64,000 nt of DNA from assembly GCA_900074725.1 (NCBI GenBank), contig LT598455.1, positions 497,802-561,801 on the forward strand. The letters run 5' to 3'. Source of the stretch: Lachancea dasiensis. Lineage: Eukaryota; Ascomycota; Saccharomycetes; Saccharomycetales; Saccharomycetaceae. The notes below the pieces were generated by a model that searched no databases, was not told where the DNA came from, and was given only the letters and a program-made list of their open reading frames with translations. The position numbers and the translations under genes were made by a program. How positions within the stretch are numbered: position 1 is the first letter of the stretch; every line of letters starts with the position of its first letter. Shown piece by piece: positions 45,150-54,390 of this stretch.

Positions 45150-45714
45150 GCCGCAATTTGTGTAAATGAATCTCTTTTGTGTCTAGGTTTAGGAAGCTTC
45201 CACAGTCAGTTCTTGATCTTCAATTACGTGGCCAAAAAATTGTAATGTTCCACCTGCCCTCAAGATGTGACTTACAGACCAGGATTATTTCACCAAAAAG
45301 GCCTGTCTTCTCCCAAAGGAGATAGGTTAATAGGGCACCGTGGGAAAAGCAACTCCTTGCTCGTTCACCGTATCAACAGCAGTTGGATAAGATATCACAA
45401 ATCTTCTCCCTGTCGCAACCGCCCATCGCCATCGAGGTCATGTTTGTCGTCACCAGGAGGATTACCAGCTTGCCTACCATACTGATATGCGCCTCTCAAG
45501 TATTGAATAGTATAATAAACGGCCTGGACAAAAATTAATTCAGTTATCAACTTGACTGTGAGTTCTGTTACCGTTCGCTTACCTTAAATCTTGATTCTGT
45601 TGGTTTCTGAGAACAAATAAATCTCTGTATATTTACGGTTGTTTACCAAGCGCTGCTCATGAGATCCTAAGTTCCAATCATGACTAGGAAACCGTACATT
45701 TTTTTCATCGGTTA
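45150..45714. other. intergenic ACR3 / tRNA-Asp
   Basis: 565 bases upstream of tRNA-Asp. No gene or clear mobile-element end seen. Confidence 0.45.
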
Positions 45715-45786
45715 TCCGCGATAGTTTAGTGGCTAGAATTCGGGCTTGTCGCGCCCGGGACCGGGGTTCAATTCCCCGTCGCGGAG
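45715..45786 (+). tRNA. tRNA-Asp (GUC)
   Basis: A 72-base cloverleaf without intron. The acceptor TCCGCGA pairs with TCGCGGA, with discriminator G. The anticodon stem is CGGGC/GCCCG with anticodon GTC at 45748-45750, and the B box is GGTTCAATTCC. It is nearly identical to S. cerevisiae tRNA-Asp. A TATTTTT run (T5 at 45789-45793) ends transcription. Confidence 0.97.
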
Positions 45787-46236
45787 TATTTTTGGATATC
45801 TGTTGAGTTTTGCTCCTGAGGCGACCGTTCGCCCTATTTTGATCTTTTTTGAGGCTCCAAATCTATTCCTCTTTTTCGTTCACCATCCTGAACCCCCTCG
45901 CCTATGCGTAGTGCGCGACATTCATCTGAATATGGACGATATTCCGCTAAACGGGACGAAAGCAGTAGCTTGAGAAACAGTAACTTGAATATTTCGCGGT
46001 ATCTTCGGGGTGGTCATTAATCAGACACACCCTGCTTGAACCCCATTAACCGCGTAATGACCATATACCGACAGTATTAACTGTCTGGTTTTACAGTCGC
46101 TTGGAACGAGATACTCGTATAGTTATAATATTCAGATGTACTCGTCCCACGCGCCGCAGCACGAACTTTCAAACCTTCAAGTGTAAGAGATTCAGAGCTT
46201 TCTCCGCAATTCTCTTCTGACCGCATCCTCCATCAG
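45787..46236. other. intergenic tRNA-Asp / NIPA-type gene
   Basis: 450 bases with the tRNA terminator and the promoter of the next gene; nothing else supported. Confidence 0.45.
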
Positions 46237-47439
46237 ATGGATGCGTCCACTATAATCACGATTGGCGTTATAATCGGCATCGTTTCGTCGGCCACACAAT
46301 CGCTAGGTCTCACTCTACAGCGAAAAGCCAGCGTCAACCATGGTTCTCAACCTACGTCCGCTCAAGAACACACATCCAGCCAGCCGTCTCTCTATCGCAA
46401 TCGGACCTGGCAGTTGGGGCTTGCCCTTTTCCTGCTATCAAACATCGTGGGAAGCACTGTACAGATAGCAACTTTGCCATTAATCGTTTTGGCTCCCTTG
46501 CAAAGCTGTGGACTTCTGTTTAACTCCATCGCGGCTCATTACATGCTCAAAGAGCGTTCCTCTTGGCGTACCCCACTCGCCACGCTTCTGATTGTCATAG
46601 GTGGAATGACTATAGGGGTAGTGGGCGTTACGTCCACGAATTCGCATTCCATAACCCATTCGCTCCCCCAACTGTCCCAATTGGCCTATGGACCAATGTT
46701 TCTAAGGTGGTTCATCACCACCAATGTCTCGGTTTTACTTGTGCTGGCGCTTACCTGGTCCTATTCCCATCGAATCCCTACTTTTGCCAAAGGTGTCATA
46801 TATGGTTGTTGCAGCGGTACCTGGTCCGCTCATTCACTTCTTATGGCCAAGTCTGTCTCAGACATTGTCACGCATGCTCTCTTACACACCAGTACAGATC
46901 TGGCAACTGCCAAGTTTTGGATTCTCGTTTGCATTTTCGTCAGCCTATCGCTCACTCAGCTTTTTTTGCTCAACACTGGACTGCGACACCTATCCACTTC
47001 TATCCTGTATCCATTGGTGTTTTGTATTTACAACTTAATCAACATCTTCAATGGCATTGTGTTTTTCCACGACGACCAAGAGGCTCCGCTCCCACAAATC
47101 CTCGCTGTTATTCTCCCAGGCGCGACCAGTTTGATTTGTGGCGTTATATTTCTTTCAAGGGACCAATACATGCTTGCCAAGCGTGATGAACTGACGAATT
47201 CTCAGGAACCCTCTCGCCGTACCAACATGCTCTCTTATACCAGCTTGCGGCCCAAAAGTGTGGACCTCTCTGTGCTGCAAGCAACATCCTTTTCTCAAGA
47301 CGAATCTGATCCGTTCTATGTGTCCCTACCGCAGCGTCCTAAGCGAGACACATACAGTTCGATGAGCTCCTCCAAACGTAACTCTAGTAGAAGAGTACTT
47401 TCCTATGAGCAAGAGGGCATTCTCACACAAATGGTATAA
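46237..47439 (+). CDS. NIPA-type (DUF803) magnesium transporter-like membrane protein
   Basis: A 400-residue membrane protein of the drug/metabolite transporter superfamily, closest in layout to the NIPA magnesium transporters. It opens with TIGVIIGIVSSATQSLGLTLQRKA, the NIPA-like first span and QRK end. It then has about eight more spans to residue ~310, including LPLIVLAPLQSCGLLFNSIAAH and YPLVFCIYNLINIFNGIVFF. The cytosolic tail is Ser/Arg-rich. I know no direct S. cerevisiae counterpart. It sits between tRNA-Asp and ASF1. The family call is from pattern; the ion is inferred from animal and plant members. Confidence 0.75.
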   Translation: MDASTIITIGVIIGIVSSATQSLGLTLQRKASVNHGSQPTSAQEHTSSQPSLYRNRTWQLGLALFLLSNIVGSTVQIATLPLIVLAPLQSCGLLFNSIAAHYMLKERSSWRTPLATLLIVIGGMTIGVVGVTSTNSHSITHSLPQLSQLAYGPMFLRWFITTNVSVLLVLALTWSYSHRIPTFAKGVIYGCCSGTWSAHSLLMAKSVSDIVTHALLHTSTDLATAKFWILVCIFVSLSLTQLFLLNTGLRHLSTSILYPLVFCIYNLINIFNGIVFFHDDQEAPLPQILAVILPGATSLICGVIFLSRDQYMLAKRDELTNSQEPSRRTNMLSYTSLRPKSVDLSVLQATSFSQDESDPFYVSLPQRPKRDTYSSMSSSKRNSSRRVLSYEQEGILTQMV

Positions 47440-47759
47440 ACTTGATCATTCAGAAAACCACAAAAAACACGGGAGTTTTGACCAGAGGTAAGCGCTCTGG
47501 TCGAGTTCTCCTCTAGCTAAGAAGGTAAATGCTGCTGGGCGGCTAAGCGAAGTAAAAGGTAGGTTGTAGGATTCTCGTTTTATTTGTGTCATATTTGACG
47601 GAAAGATGTGCAATTTACGCGAAAACGCGTTCTATATAAGAAAAACACGTTAAGTGGTTGATGAAGTCAGTTGTGCTTCCATTCGATTAGTAGTGCTCCT
47701 TTATGATTGCAACTCAGACACAGACTGACTAGCTCGAGAATCACAAAAACAGCATCACC
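47440..47759. other. intergenic upstream of ASF1
   Basis: 320 bases holding the ASF1 promoter with MCB/SBF-type sites (separate entry) and a TATATAAG box near 47633-47640. Confidence 0.6.
47617..47630 (+). promoter_or_regulatory. paired SBF/MBF-type sites upstream of ASF1
   Basis: ACGCGAAA (47617-47624) abuts ACGCGT (47625-47630), 130 bases before the ATG and just before a TATATAAG box. These are the core motifs bound by SBF and MBF at G1/S. ASF1 is transcribed at G1/S in S. cerevisiae, so the sites are probably functional. Confidence 0.75.
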
Positions 47760-48665
47760 ATGTCTATTGTCTCACTGCTAGGTATAAATGTTCTTAATAA
47801 CCCTGCAAAATTCACAGATCCCTATGAATTCGAAATAACGTTTGAGTGTCTGGAGCCATTGAAAAAAGATCTCGAGTGGAAGCTTACATATGTCGGATCG
47901 TCGCGAAGCTTGGAACACGATCAAGAACTGGACTCTATTTTGGTTGGTCCTGTCCCAGTCGGGGTGAATAAGTTTCTATTCACCGCTGATCCACCGTCGC
48001 CAGAATTGATCCCAGCAAGCGAACTGGTAAGCGTCACAGTCATCCTTTTGAGCTGTTCATATGATGGTCGGGAATTTGTGCGTGTTGGATACTATGTTAA
48101 TAATGAGTACGATAATGAGGAGCTCAGAGAAAACCCGCCCGCGAAAGTGCAAGTTGAACAAGTGGTGAGGAATATATTGGCGGAAAAGCCGAGGGTAACA
48201 AGGTTTAATATCATTTGGGACAACGAGCAGGGTGACGAGTACCCACCCGAGCAGCCAGAGGTTGCGGTTGAAGAAGAAGAGGAAGAAGACGAAGAGGAGG
48301 ACGAGGAGGAAGAAGATGACGAGGATGATGTCGAAGAGGAGGAGGATGGTGGTGCACATGATGAGGATGGGGCGAGTACGAGTCTGGGCAAACAAGGGAG
48401 ACTTACTGACGAAACGGAAACGAAGGGGCCTGACGGTAAAAAACGCAAAATTGAAAACGCAGAAGAGGCCGAAGCGGAAGAAATAGATCTTGACGACGAC
48501 GAAGACGACGAGGACGATGAGGACGAGATTGAGATTATCGAGGAAGAAGCAGAGACGGACGGTAATCACGAGAATGCTGATCCTGCAGTGAAAGAGGCAA
48601 CTGTGGAAACCGCCCCAACTCCTCAAGATACCACCACCGCCACAGCTTCAGACCAAGAGTCCTGA
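47760..48665 (+). CDS. ASF1: Asf1, histone H3-H4 chaperone
   Basis: A 301-residue chaperone that hands H3-H4 to CAF-1 and HIR and presents H3 for K56 acetylation by Rtt109. The conserved immunoglobulin-like core fills residues 1-155 ([18 protein letters not shown], then FDYE-like [19 protein letters not shown], ending near RFNIIWDNE). The remaining half is a highly acidic tail with long Glu/Asp runs, two blocks separated by a short basic [10 protein letters not shown] segment. The tail is longer than in S. cerevisiae (279 in total). It matches YJL115W in position. Confidence 0.98.
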   Translation: MSIVSLLGINVLNNPAKFTDPYEFEITFECLEPLKKDLEWKLTYVGSSRSLEHDQELDSILVGPVPVGVNKFLFTADPPSPELIPASELVSVTVILLSCSYDGREFVRVGYYVNNEYDNEELRENPPAKVQVEQVVRNILAEKPRVTRFNIIWDNEQGDEYPPEQPEVAVEEEEEEDEEEDEEEEDDEDDVEEEEDGGAHDEDGASTSLGKQGRLTDETETKGPDGKKRKIENAEEAEAEEIDLDDDEDDEDDEDEIEIIEEEAETDGNHENADPAVKEATVETAPTPQDTTTATASDQES

Positions 48666-48721
48666 ATATATCTCGATAAGATTAAGTTTCTTTCAAACAT
48701 GAACAAAGTTGTTGAGGGGTA

Positions 48722-49621
48722 TTAATCACAATGCTGTTTTGCTTCCCATAGGCTGTTAACGATTTGGAATACTTTGGTAACTACCGCTAAATTTCCGGCA
48801 TTGGACGTGACATTTCTTCTAAACACTTTGTCTGGATGCCAGGCAACGCGTTGTTGTTTCAAAAACTCACGCATGGATATTTGCAGCAAAGATGCACATT
48901 TGTCGAGGAAAGACTCGATATCTCCTGAACAGAGAGAATCGGCAGAAACTTCGTCTATCAAAGGAGCGTTTGCCATCGGAACTCTCATATCATCAGCACC
49001 GCTTGACAAGTATCTCATCAAGTACCCTTGCCTTTGCTGGTGTCGCCGCCCATCTCCCTCAAAAATTAACGGGTTGACTACTGCGTCCCCGACAGGAGCC
49101 TGTGCTTCGTGCGATGTCCGCCTTCTAGCTTCTTGAAAGTTGTCGGCCTCCTCTCTACTTCCAACAAACCGATATCCTTCGATCGAAGCTCCATATTCAT
49201 ACGTGGCTTCACGTTTATGCCCAAACACATGGTGTCCCGCATTTTTGATGTTTTGATTATCAAAATGTGGCACCGTGGGAACCATTAGCTGCTCGCCGTT
49301 ATGTGTGTCTTCACTCTTCAACGATGGTTTTTCCGTGAGTAAACTAGCACCACCGTAGTCAGTATCGTTCATAATCGCGGATAGTAGATAATGGGACTGT
49401 GTATCACATATTGAGCCATAATCAGAAGGTCCTTGGGTCCCCTCCTTCATTTTTGAACTCGAAATCTCTGTCTTCTCGGCTACCGAACTCTCGTGTCCAT
49501 CATCTGGTTTTCTTTTTGTCCTGATTGCCGGAACTTTCCGCAGGTAGACAGGCCTTATATACTTCACATCGCTATCACTTTCTGAGTCACTAGCCGTAAG
49601 GAAATCATTATAGTCGCTCAT
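48722..49621 (-). CDS. uncharacterised protein with J-like C-terminus, likely YKR041W orthologue
   Basis: A 299-residue protein, acidic at the N-terminus (MSDYNDFLTASDSESDSD) with a disordered middle. The C-terminal ~60 residues are helical: FLDKCASLLQISMREFLK, RVAWHPDKVF and VVTKVFQIVNSLWEAK. The HPDK motif and flanking helices resemble a minimal J-domain-like fold as in NFKBIL1-type proteins, but no full J domain is present. It is next to ASF1 and not far from the SUN gene, which fits YKR041W (about 245 residues, unknown function). Assignment is by position and general features. Confidence 0.55.
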   Translation of the reverse strand: MSDYNDFLTASDSESDSDVKYIRPVYLRKVPAIRTKRKPDDGHESSVAEKTEISSSKMKEGTQGPSDYGSICDTQSHYLLSAIMNDTDYGGASLLTEKPSLKSEDTHNGEQLMVPTVPHFDNQNIKNAGHHVFGHKREATYEYGASIEGYRFVGSREEADNFQEARRRTSHEAQAPVGDAVVNPLIFEGDGRRHQQRQGYLMRYLSSGADDMRVPMANAPLIDEVSADSLCSGDIESFLDKCASLLQISMREFLKQQRVAWHPDKVFRRNVTSNAGNLAVVTKVFQIVNSLWEAKQHCD

Positions 49622-50135
49622 ATATTCAACCTTTGGCCAAACTCTCCTTCAAGCACGAGATGGCTCTCAATTTTCGAAGCTAACCCAAAGTAAAAGACGG
49701 CTGTCGTTATAAGAACAAGATTCCTATTCAAATAATGCAAGAATCTTGTATAGCGCCATTCACGCTGTTGCTTCTTAATGCATCCATCGTTCTCGATATT
49801 TTAGCTCTGCAACTCAACCTAATTTTTGTAAACAAATTAATTACACAATTAAAATCTGACCTCTTAACTATCAACACGACACTCAACGCGTGCTAAAAGG
49901 CTTCAAATAGACTGTTTGCAGCAACTAGAGCCTTTATTAGTGGTTGTATTGTCTTCAGCTGTTTTCAATTCTGATTGACGCGGACTGGCGGAAAGCTTCA
50001 TTTGTTTTCATCTTCTGCTGTTAACGAAATTGACAACTGACAACTGACAACTGCTGGTATCCCCCCGAGCTTACGTTGTGAGGCGTTTGGAAAAATCACA
50101 ACTAACAATTTATCTATGAACTGCTTATCTGAGGA
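49622..50135. other. divergent intergenic region with synteny breakpoint
   Basis: 514 bases between the YKR041W-like gene and MPS1. Conserved order switches here from the YJL/YKR pair to the YDL/YOL pair. It contains an ACGCGT (49886-49891) 245 bases before MPS1, a candidate MBF site. Confidence 0.6.
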
Positions 50136-52673
50136 ATGTCAAGCTTCTCTTTGAGATCAACGTCGCTTTCAGACTCTCCGCGCAGGCGAGTAATGGGATT
50201 TCTCCCGCGGAAAGCGAGCACTAATGCCAATGTCAACGAGGATTCAGATGACGAAAATATACTAGGACCCCCTCAGCTCAGCGACTTCGGCTCAGCCTTG
50301 CTTTCAGATAAGGAAAATGTAGAGCCTAGCAGCCATACTGGTCACCAAAAGTACCTATCAATCAAAAGACTCAGAACTTCCAAAGAAAGCCCAAAGACAC
50401 TTTTGGGACTGGAGCCAACAGACGTACAGAGAAATGCGCCTTCCAACAATACTTATAGTGGTACCTCTGCTCCTTACTCTACCTCTCAATATAATGAAGA
50501 CCCTTCGGACTATACTATGTTTGCCCACTCGAAAGATCATCAGCAGAGCATGACCACTTTTGAATCTGCACCACAGCCTGACATAAGTAAATCTTACTTT
50601 CCTGGGGCTGAGAAGGGGCGCGCGAAGATCAACAATTTGCAACAAGCACTGAAAGATGAATTACTAACAAGAAGCTCAAGGCGCAGAAACAGAAGATTTA
50701 TTTCTTCGCGGTTAAGTGCTTTGGGACCAGCAAAAAGGGCTTCTTCTACCGCGGTAACTCCGAGCAAAAGTGAACTTGTTGACGACTCTAACGTATCCCA
50801 GCAGGAAATGAACCTGTCTAATTCTTCCAGTGTTACTGGGTCTGCGAACAAAAACATGGGTCGAAACTATAATGTATTTTATGAACCTACACAAGGAAAC
50901 CCCCCATCTACGAATCAAATCGGCAGTGCTGGGCTTGTCGAAGGTAATTATGATGATATTGAATTTGGTGATCTAAATCCATATCAATACCTCAAAAGGC
51001 ACAACCTGCCAACTACTGAACTTCCTAATATTTCTAGAGTTTATTTTGAGCGTCAAAAGGGCGAGAATAGGAGAGCTGCGCTGCGGAAAAATACTCTCAC
51101 TAAGGACACAATCCAGAGTAGACTTGCATCAGCGTCGTTGTCGAACTCACCCCTCGTTCAACATACCGAGGCTGGAAAAGGTGACCTTATCTCAGCCAAA
51201 CGAGAACCTAGGCGAAAAATTAGCGATAGCTCTACTAAAAACGTACTCAAGGCCCTATCCTCGCCCGCTAAGGGCCTGACTAATGTAAACAAAGACAGCC
51301 ATAGTGGTTTGAATCGCCATGAGCACGAAAGCAAGTATGAACATATCGAAATACCCGATTCTAGCTATCATGGCTATATTAAAAGACGAGAGGCGCTTTC
51401 TAACATTGACCTGAACAGCAATCGCAGTTATCAATCTCAGCACAAAAAATTAAAATATGCGGAAGACCGTGGGACTAGTAAGGATGAGCTGTATCAACAA
51501 CCACAATACCACCATAGAGAATACCCTAACAGCGAGGCCAATGTGCCTGTGTATCCCAATTCACAGGTATCAACAGTGAAAAAGCACGTAGAAATCGTGG
51601 AGCCCGCAAAAGTTCTTAGCAACGCTTCCCGTACTTCTCCCCCGCTCGAAACCGATCATGTGTACAAGAAACGCGCGGTAGTAAGTGTGAATGGAAACGA
51701 CTATGAGAAGCTTGAACTCCTGGGTAGAGGTGGCACTTCCAAAGTTTACAAGGTCAAGAACTCGGCCAACAAGGTTTATGCTCTCAAAAGAGTCTCGTTT
51801 GATGAATTTGATGATAACAGCATCGACAGCTTTAAGGGCGAGATAGAATTACTCAAGAAGCTAGAAACTAAGCCTCGAGTAGTTAAGCTCATCGACTATG
51901 AAATGAGTCAAGGAGTACTTTATGTCGTTATGGAATGTGGTGATCATGATTTGTCACACACTCTTGCTCAGAGATCGAATATGGATTTTGATGTGGAATT
52001 TGTTAGATACCACGCACAGGAGATGTTCAAGTGTGTCAAAGTAGTACATGACGCTGGGATTGTGCATTCTGACCTAAAGCCCGCCAACTTTGTTTTTGTC
52101 AAGGGCATTCTCAAGATCATTGACTTTGGAATTGCAAATGCGGTACCAGAGCATACTGTGAATATTTATCGAGAAACTCAAATTGGTACACCAAACTATA
52201 TGGCGCCTGAGGCGCTTGTGGCAATGAATTTTACACATGATCGGTCTGTGGAGCAGAATAGGTGGAAGGTAGGAAAGCCGTCAGATATATGGTCTTGTGG
52301 CTGTATTATCTATCAGATGATATATGGAAGGCCGCCTTATGGTGGCTTTCAAGGGCAGAATAGACTCTTGGCAATAATGAATCCCGATGTCAAGATTATT
52401 TATCCAGAAAAAACACCAAATGGTGATATTGTCCCTAAAACTGTGATTGATACAATGAAGGCTTGCCTTGAAAGAGATCCAGATAAAAGATGGACGGTAG
52501 ATGAGGCGCTGAACGGGCCATTCGTGAGGCCAATTGCGGTTACACACTTTTTTGTTCGTGACTTGATAAGAAATTCTGTGAAATATGGGTTTAATCAAAG
52601 GGAGCTATCTAATGACAAAATAGAAGAATTAGCTGACGACGTGTGGCACAGATTAGCGGAATTCAGGTTATAA
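50136..52673 (+). CDS. MPS1: Mps1, dual-specificity kinase of spindle checkpoint and spindle pole body
   Basis: An 845-residue kinase required for spindle pole body duplication, kinetochore biorientation and the spindle checkpoint. The N-terminal ~520 residues are Ser/Asn-rich and disordered. The kinase domain (about 525-810) has the loop LLGRGGTSKVYKV and the catalytic loop HSDLKPANFV. There Ser replaces the usual Arg of HRD, a known Mps1-family trait, so it is not a defect. The activation segment HTVNIYRETQIGTPNYMAPE is identical in type to S. cerevisiae Mps1 (YDL028C, 764 residues). It is longer than the S. cerevisiae protein in the N-terminal region. Confidence 0.97.
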   Translation: MSSFSLRSTSLSDSPRRRVMGFLPRKASTNANVNEDSDDENILGPPQLSDFGSALLSDKENVEPSSHTGHQKYLSIKRLRTSKESPKTLLGLEPTDVQRNAPSNNTYSGTSAPYSTSQYNEDPSDYTMFAHSKDHQQSMTTFESAPQPDISKSYFPGAEKGRAKINNLQQALKDELLTRSSRRRNRRFISSRLSALGPAKRASSTAVTPSKSELVDDSNVSQQEMNLSNSSSVTGSANKNMGRNYNVFYEPTQGNPPSTNQIGSAGLVEGNYDDIEFGDLNPYQYLKRHNLPTTELPNISRVYFERQKGENRRAALRKNTLTKDTIQSRLASASLSNSPLVQHTEAGKGDLISAKREPRRKISDSSTKNVLKALSSPAKGLTNVNKDSHSGLNRHEHESKYEHIEIPDSSYHGYIKRREALSNIDLNSNRSYQSQHKKLKYAEDRGTSKDELYQQPQYHHREYPNSEANVPVYPNSQVSTVKKHVEIVEPAKVLSNASRTSPPLETDHVYKKRAVVSVNGNDYEKLELLGRGGTSKVYKVKNSANKVYALKRVSFDEFDDNSIDSFKGEIELLKKLETKPRVVKLIDYEMSQGVLYVVMECGDHDLSHTLAQRSNMDFDVEFVRYHAQEMFKCVKVVHDAGIVHSDLKPANFVFVKGILKIIDFGIANAVPEHTVNIYRETQIGTPNYMAPEALVAMNFTHDRSVEQNRWKVGKPSDIWSCGCIIYQMIYGRPPYGGFQGQNRLLAIMNPDVKIIYPEKTPNGDIVPKTVIDTMKACLERDPDKRWTVDEALNGPFVRPIAVTHFFVRDLIRNSVKYGFNQRELSNDKIEELADDVWHRLAEFRL

Positions 52674-52705
52674 ATGAAAATCTGTAGCGGACACGGGTTG
52701 TGTTA

Positions 52706-52720
52706 TACAATATATATATT
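52706..52720. terminator. TATATATA 3'-end element between MPS1 and ARP2
   Basis: An alternating TA stretch in the 181-base gap between convergent MPS1 and ARP2 resembles the yeast polyadenylation efficiency element. Confidence 0.5.
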
Positions 52721-52854
52721 AGGATATTTGGGTGAAATGTACGATACCTAGGACACAATGTCTAAACTTGTCAGTTGAGTGAATCAGGCTTGATATCTAA
52801 ATTTTTCGATTGGCACTAGTACGTGACTTTTATGTGCGCCTATACATGCTTTCT

Positions 52855-54169
52855 CTACCTGGGGCCGAACTTCGACATGGATGCAGGCCCCATCTCTTGC
52901 CATTCCTGTTTTGTGAGCCACATGTGATCCTTGTCGGCCATAATATTTGCCAAAACAGCACCACCGATGAAGACCATATGCTTTCTCCGGGGCGGGTCCT
53001 CTATCCTCACTTTGAATTTTTCTAAGCGAGAGGGGTCATTGCGAAGAACTCTTGTGAACCACAGTTGTTTCAGTTCTTTCTCTAACCGGGAAGGCAACCC
53101 TGGATACATACTAGAGCCACCGGACAGGACGATGGCTCTGTAAAGAGCACTTCTAACATCAACATCCGCTGCCTGGATTGTGTTGAACAACATTTCACCC
53201 ACGCCAGGTTGTTCTACATCGACCAAGTTCGGTTGGAACAAACATTCCGGTGCTTCAAACCTTTCAGACCCGACTTTTATAACCCTGCCGTCTGGAAGCT
53301 CGTAGTTTTCGACAAGAGTGGTTGTTTCCCTCGCAAGCTTAGTGTCTAGGTCCAAATCGTATGATACATAACTTAGCTTCTCCTTTATTTGGCGAACAGT
53401 CTCGAAATCTGCACTTCTGTTGAAGGCGTAACCTCTTCTTGAAAGCAAATCTATCAAATGTCTTGTGACGTCTCTCCCTGCTACATCCAGCCTTCTGGTT
53501 AAATGATTAAGCACCACGGACTCGTAAACGGGAACTATATGTGTAACACCGTCACCAGAATCGACCACCACACCAGACGATAAACCCTGAGCGTACAATG
53601 CAAGGACAGCTTGGATTGCCACGTAAACACCGCCAAAATCATATTTTTCGAACATCACTTCGCACATTTGTTCCCGGTTTTTAACTGGATTCATGGGAGG
53701 TTCAGTAAGCATAACTTTACCACCAGAGGTAGATGGAAGATTCATTTGATCGTAAAATGCATAATCCCACAAGAGCTCCATGTCGGACCAATTTTTTATT
53801 ATCCCATTTTCCATTGGGTATGATATCTGTAAATAGGACCGGACTGCACTGGCCTCATCACCAATCATGATATCCTTGAGAGGCGTGCTGACATTGGCCC
53901 GCTCCTCTGCTCTCAGGATAGGTCTACCAACGATCGATGGAAATGTGTAATCCGGAAAATTCTCCCCGGCGCGCCCAATTTTGACGAAACCAGTTCCTTG
54001 GTCCAGGACTTTACAAGAAAAATTCGTTAGTATCGATGAGGAGACTTAGGTGCTTCGGCTACGAAAACCTTGAATTTTCACCAGCCATCGCACGGTTCCA
54101 AAGCGTGCGACAACAAGGGAAACACCAAGTTTTTTTTCTATACATACCAATTGGAGTTCTAGGATCCAT
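52855..54169 (-). CDS. ARP2: Arp2, actin-related subunit of the Arp2/3 complex (one intron)
   Basis: A two-exon gene. Exon 1 (54148-54169, 22 bases) codes MDPRTPI plus one base; exon 2 (52855-54008) codes the rest. Joined length is 391 residues, the same as S. cerevisiae Arp2 (YDL029W), which also has an intron at this site. The protein nucleates branched actin at endocytic patches. Nucleotide-binding loops are visible as [12 protein letters not shown] and [14 protein letters not shown], with [11 protein letters not shown] later and the end SMSKFGPR. It converges on MPS1. The pair corresponds to YDL028-YDL029. Confidence 0.97.
54009..54147 (-). other. spliceosomal intron of ARP2
   Basis: 139 bases with a consensus 5' site GTATGT (54142-54147), a perfect branch point TACTAAC (54026-54032) and a 3' AAAG end at 54009. 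Its position, after codon seven plus one base, agrees with the S. cerevisiae ARP2 intron. Branch point to acceptor is short. Confidence 0.95.
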
Positions 54170-54390
54170 CGTTGATGTATCAGCAACCGTGGGGCTCGTT
54201 TTCTGCTTGCTGCTTTACGTTGGAAGGAGTTGACCACGGACGATCCGGCCCCTTTTCCAACTTTCGAGATTTTAAAATATATCGTTAGTAGCGATTGATA
54301 TATGCTGACACTACGACTGCTATATAATGAGACGACTGTGTCGTTTCTTAAAGAATCGGGTGTTGGTACGGCTCCATTATTCCATTTTTA

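Noticed and set aside
45590-45714. TGTTGG near 45598 as an LTR end upstream of tRNA-Asp
   Set aside because: No terminal partner or target-site duplication found.
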